A stretch of 6,389 nucleotides of DNA, from assembly GCA_905233295.1 (NCBI GenBank), contig CAJODX010000039.1, positions 16,463 through 22,851 of the forward strand, in the 5' to 3' direction. The stretch is from an uncultured Synergistales bacterium (lineage in GTDB: Bacteria > Synergistota > Synergistia > Synergistales > Aminobacteriaceae). Positions within the stretch are counted from its first letter, which is position 1, and each line of letters begins with the position of its first letter. The position numbers and the translations under genes were made by a program. Below are positions 5,880 through 6,389 of the stretch, one piece after another. The notes beneath the pieces are model-generated. The model had not been told where the DNA came from, did not search any database, and was given only the letters and a program-made list of their open reading frames with translations.

Positions 5880-6389
5880 TTATTTCATGAACTCTTTGTA
5901 ATTTTCAACGGTAACAGGTCTGTAAGGAATCCAGATGTATTTGCCGTCGGTGATTTTATAGCCGATTGTCTCGTCCGTTACTGCACCGCCGTCAGCTGCG
6001 ATAACCGCGACTTTGACAGCTGCGAAACCCTGGTTGTCAGCGTCGTTGAGGACTGTGCCGAGAAGTTCGCCTTTTGCCATTGCTTCAAGTGCCGGTGCTG
6101 TTGCGTCAACGCCTACGACAGGAATATATTTTGAAGCGTCGCCGAGGTTGTAGCCTTCAGCTTTGAGTGCTTCGATTGCACCGAGAGCCATATCGTCATT
6201 GTTTGCGAGGACTGCTTCGATGTTGTCAACGCCGACTGCCGAGATGAAGCCTTTCATTTTGTCGGTTGCCTGAACTTTGTCCCAGTTTGCAGTGTCGTTG
6301 CCGAGTTCAACGATTTCAAATCCGCCGTCTTTCATTGCCTTCGTTGAAAATTCGGTGCGGAGTGTTGCGTCCTGATGTCCCTGCTCGCC
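5880..6389 (-). CDS. mglB: Second galactose/glucose-binding protein, MglB paralog (C-terminal part, 5' end outside window)
   Basis: The frame is open from the right edge to a TAA at 5880-5882 and gives 169 residues. They align with residues 170-332 of the complete MglB at roughly 60% identity by hand count. The visible half keeps the sugar-contact residues: His, Asp and Arg of GHQDATLR, Trp of ANWDK, and the second Asn of ANNDD. It also keeps Asp of GVDAT, Asn of LNDADNQ, and the calcium-site Glu of NIEAV. It therefore looks functional and likely binds galactose, glucose or a close relative. The tail (VENYKEFMK) resembles the E. coli C-terminus more than the neighbouring copy does. The first ATG inside the window (6335) is internal, because coding similarity continues upstream of it to the edge. 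The signal peptide, start and promoter are out of view. It is the upstream cistron of the mgl cluster. Confidence 0.92.
   Translation of the reverse strand, partial: GEQGHQDATLRTEFSTKAMKDGGFEIVELGNDTANWDKVQATDKMKGFISAVGVDNIEAVLANNDDMALGAIEALKAEGYNLGDASKYIPVVGVDATAPALEAMAKGELLGTVLNDADNQGFAAVKVAVIAADGGAVTDETIGYKITDGKYIWIPYRPVTVENYKEFMK

Noticed and set aside
6333..6335. ATG at 6335 as the start of a short independent protein
   Set aside because: The reading frame and similarity to MglB, including the GHQD sugar-binding motif, continue upstream to the window edge, so this is an internal Met.
1..6389. CRISPR arrays, insertion sequences, tRNA or rRNA genes, phage or defence genes
   Set aside because: No spaced direct repeats, transposase motifs, terminal inverted repeats or structural RNA signatures were seen. 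Nearly all bases belong to housekeeping or transport genes.

Overview
The window looks like chromosomal DNA from a moderately AT-rich diderm (LPS-making) bacterium. The evidence is a full-length Kdo transferase (WaaA), which is only useful in a cell with lipid A, and a sugar-binding protein with a type I signal peptide and no lipobox, which implies a periplasm. The HisF and Mgl sequences look Firmicutes-like to me, so a Negativicutes-type organism is a reasonable but unproven guess.

Layout from left to right. (1) Positions 1-447 (+) hold the C-terminal 148 residues of HisF (histidine biosynthesis), cut by the left edge. (2) A short convergent gap holds a hairpin that can serve both strands. 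(3) Positions 484-1761 (-) hold waaA. (4) A 257-nt AT-rich gap holds the waaA promoter (TTGACA-N18-TAAAAT on the minus strand), a leader of about 120 nt, and the terminator of the next operon. (5) Positions 2019-6389 (-) hold a galactose/glucose ABC importer, transcribed right to left: a truncated mglB paralog at the right edge, a strong intergenic hairpin, a complete mglB, then mglA and mglC, closed by an intrinsic terminator.

The Mgl genes form one uptake machine. MglB captures galactose or glucose in the periplasm, MglC is the membrane channel, and MglA is the tandem ATPase that drives import. All sugar-contact and calcium-site residues known from E. coli MglB can be found in the complete copy. 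Those that fall inside the visible part of the second copy are also present.

I see no CRISPR array, mobile element, tRNA, rRNA or defence-like gene, and nothing that amounts to a new system. The points that deserve a second look are modest: two mglB copies separated by a terminator-like hairpin, an N-terminal extension with two predicted extra membrane segments on MglC, and an 11-nt sequence repeated exactly at the ribosome-binding sites of two non-ATG genes.
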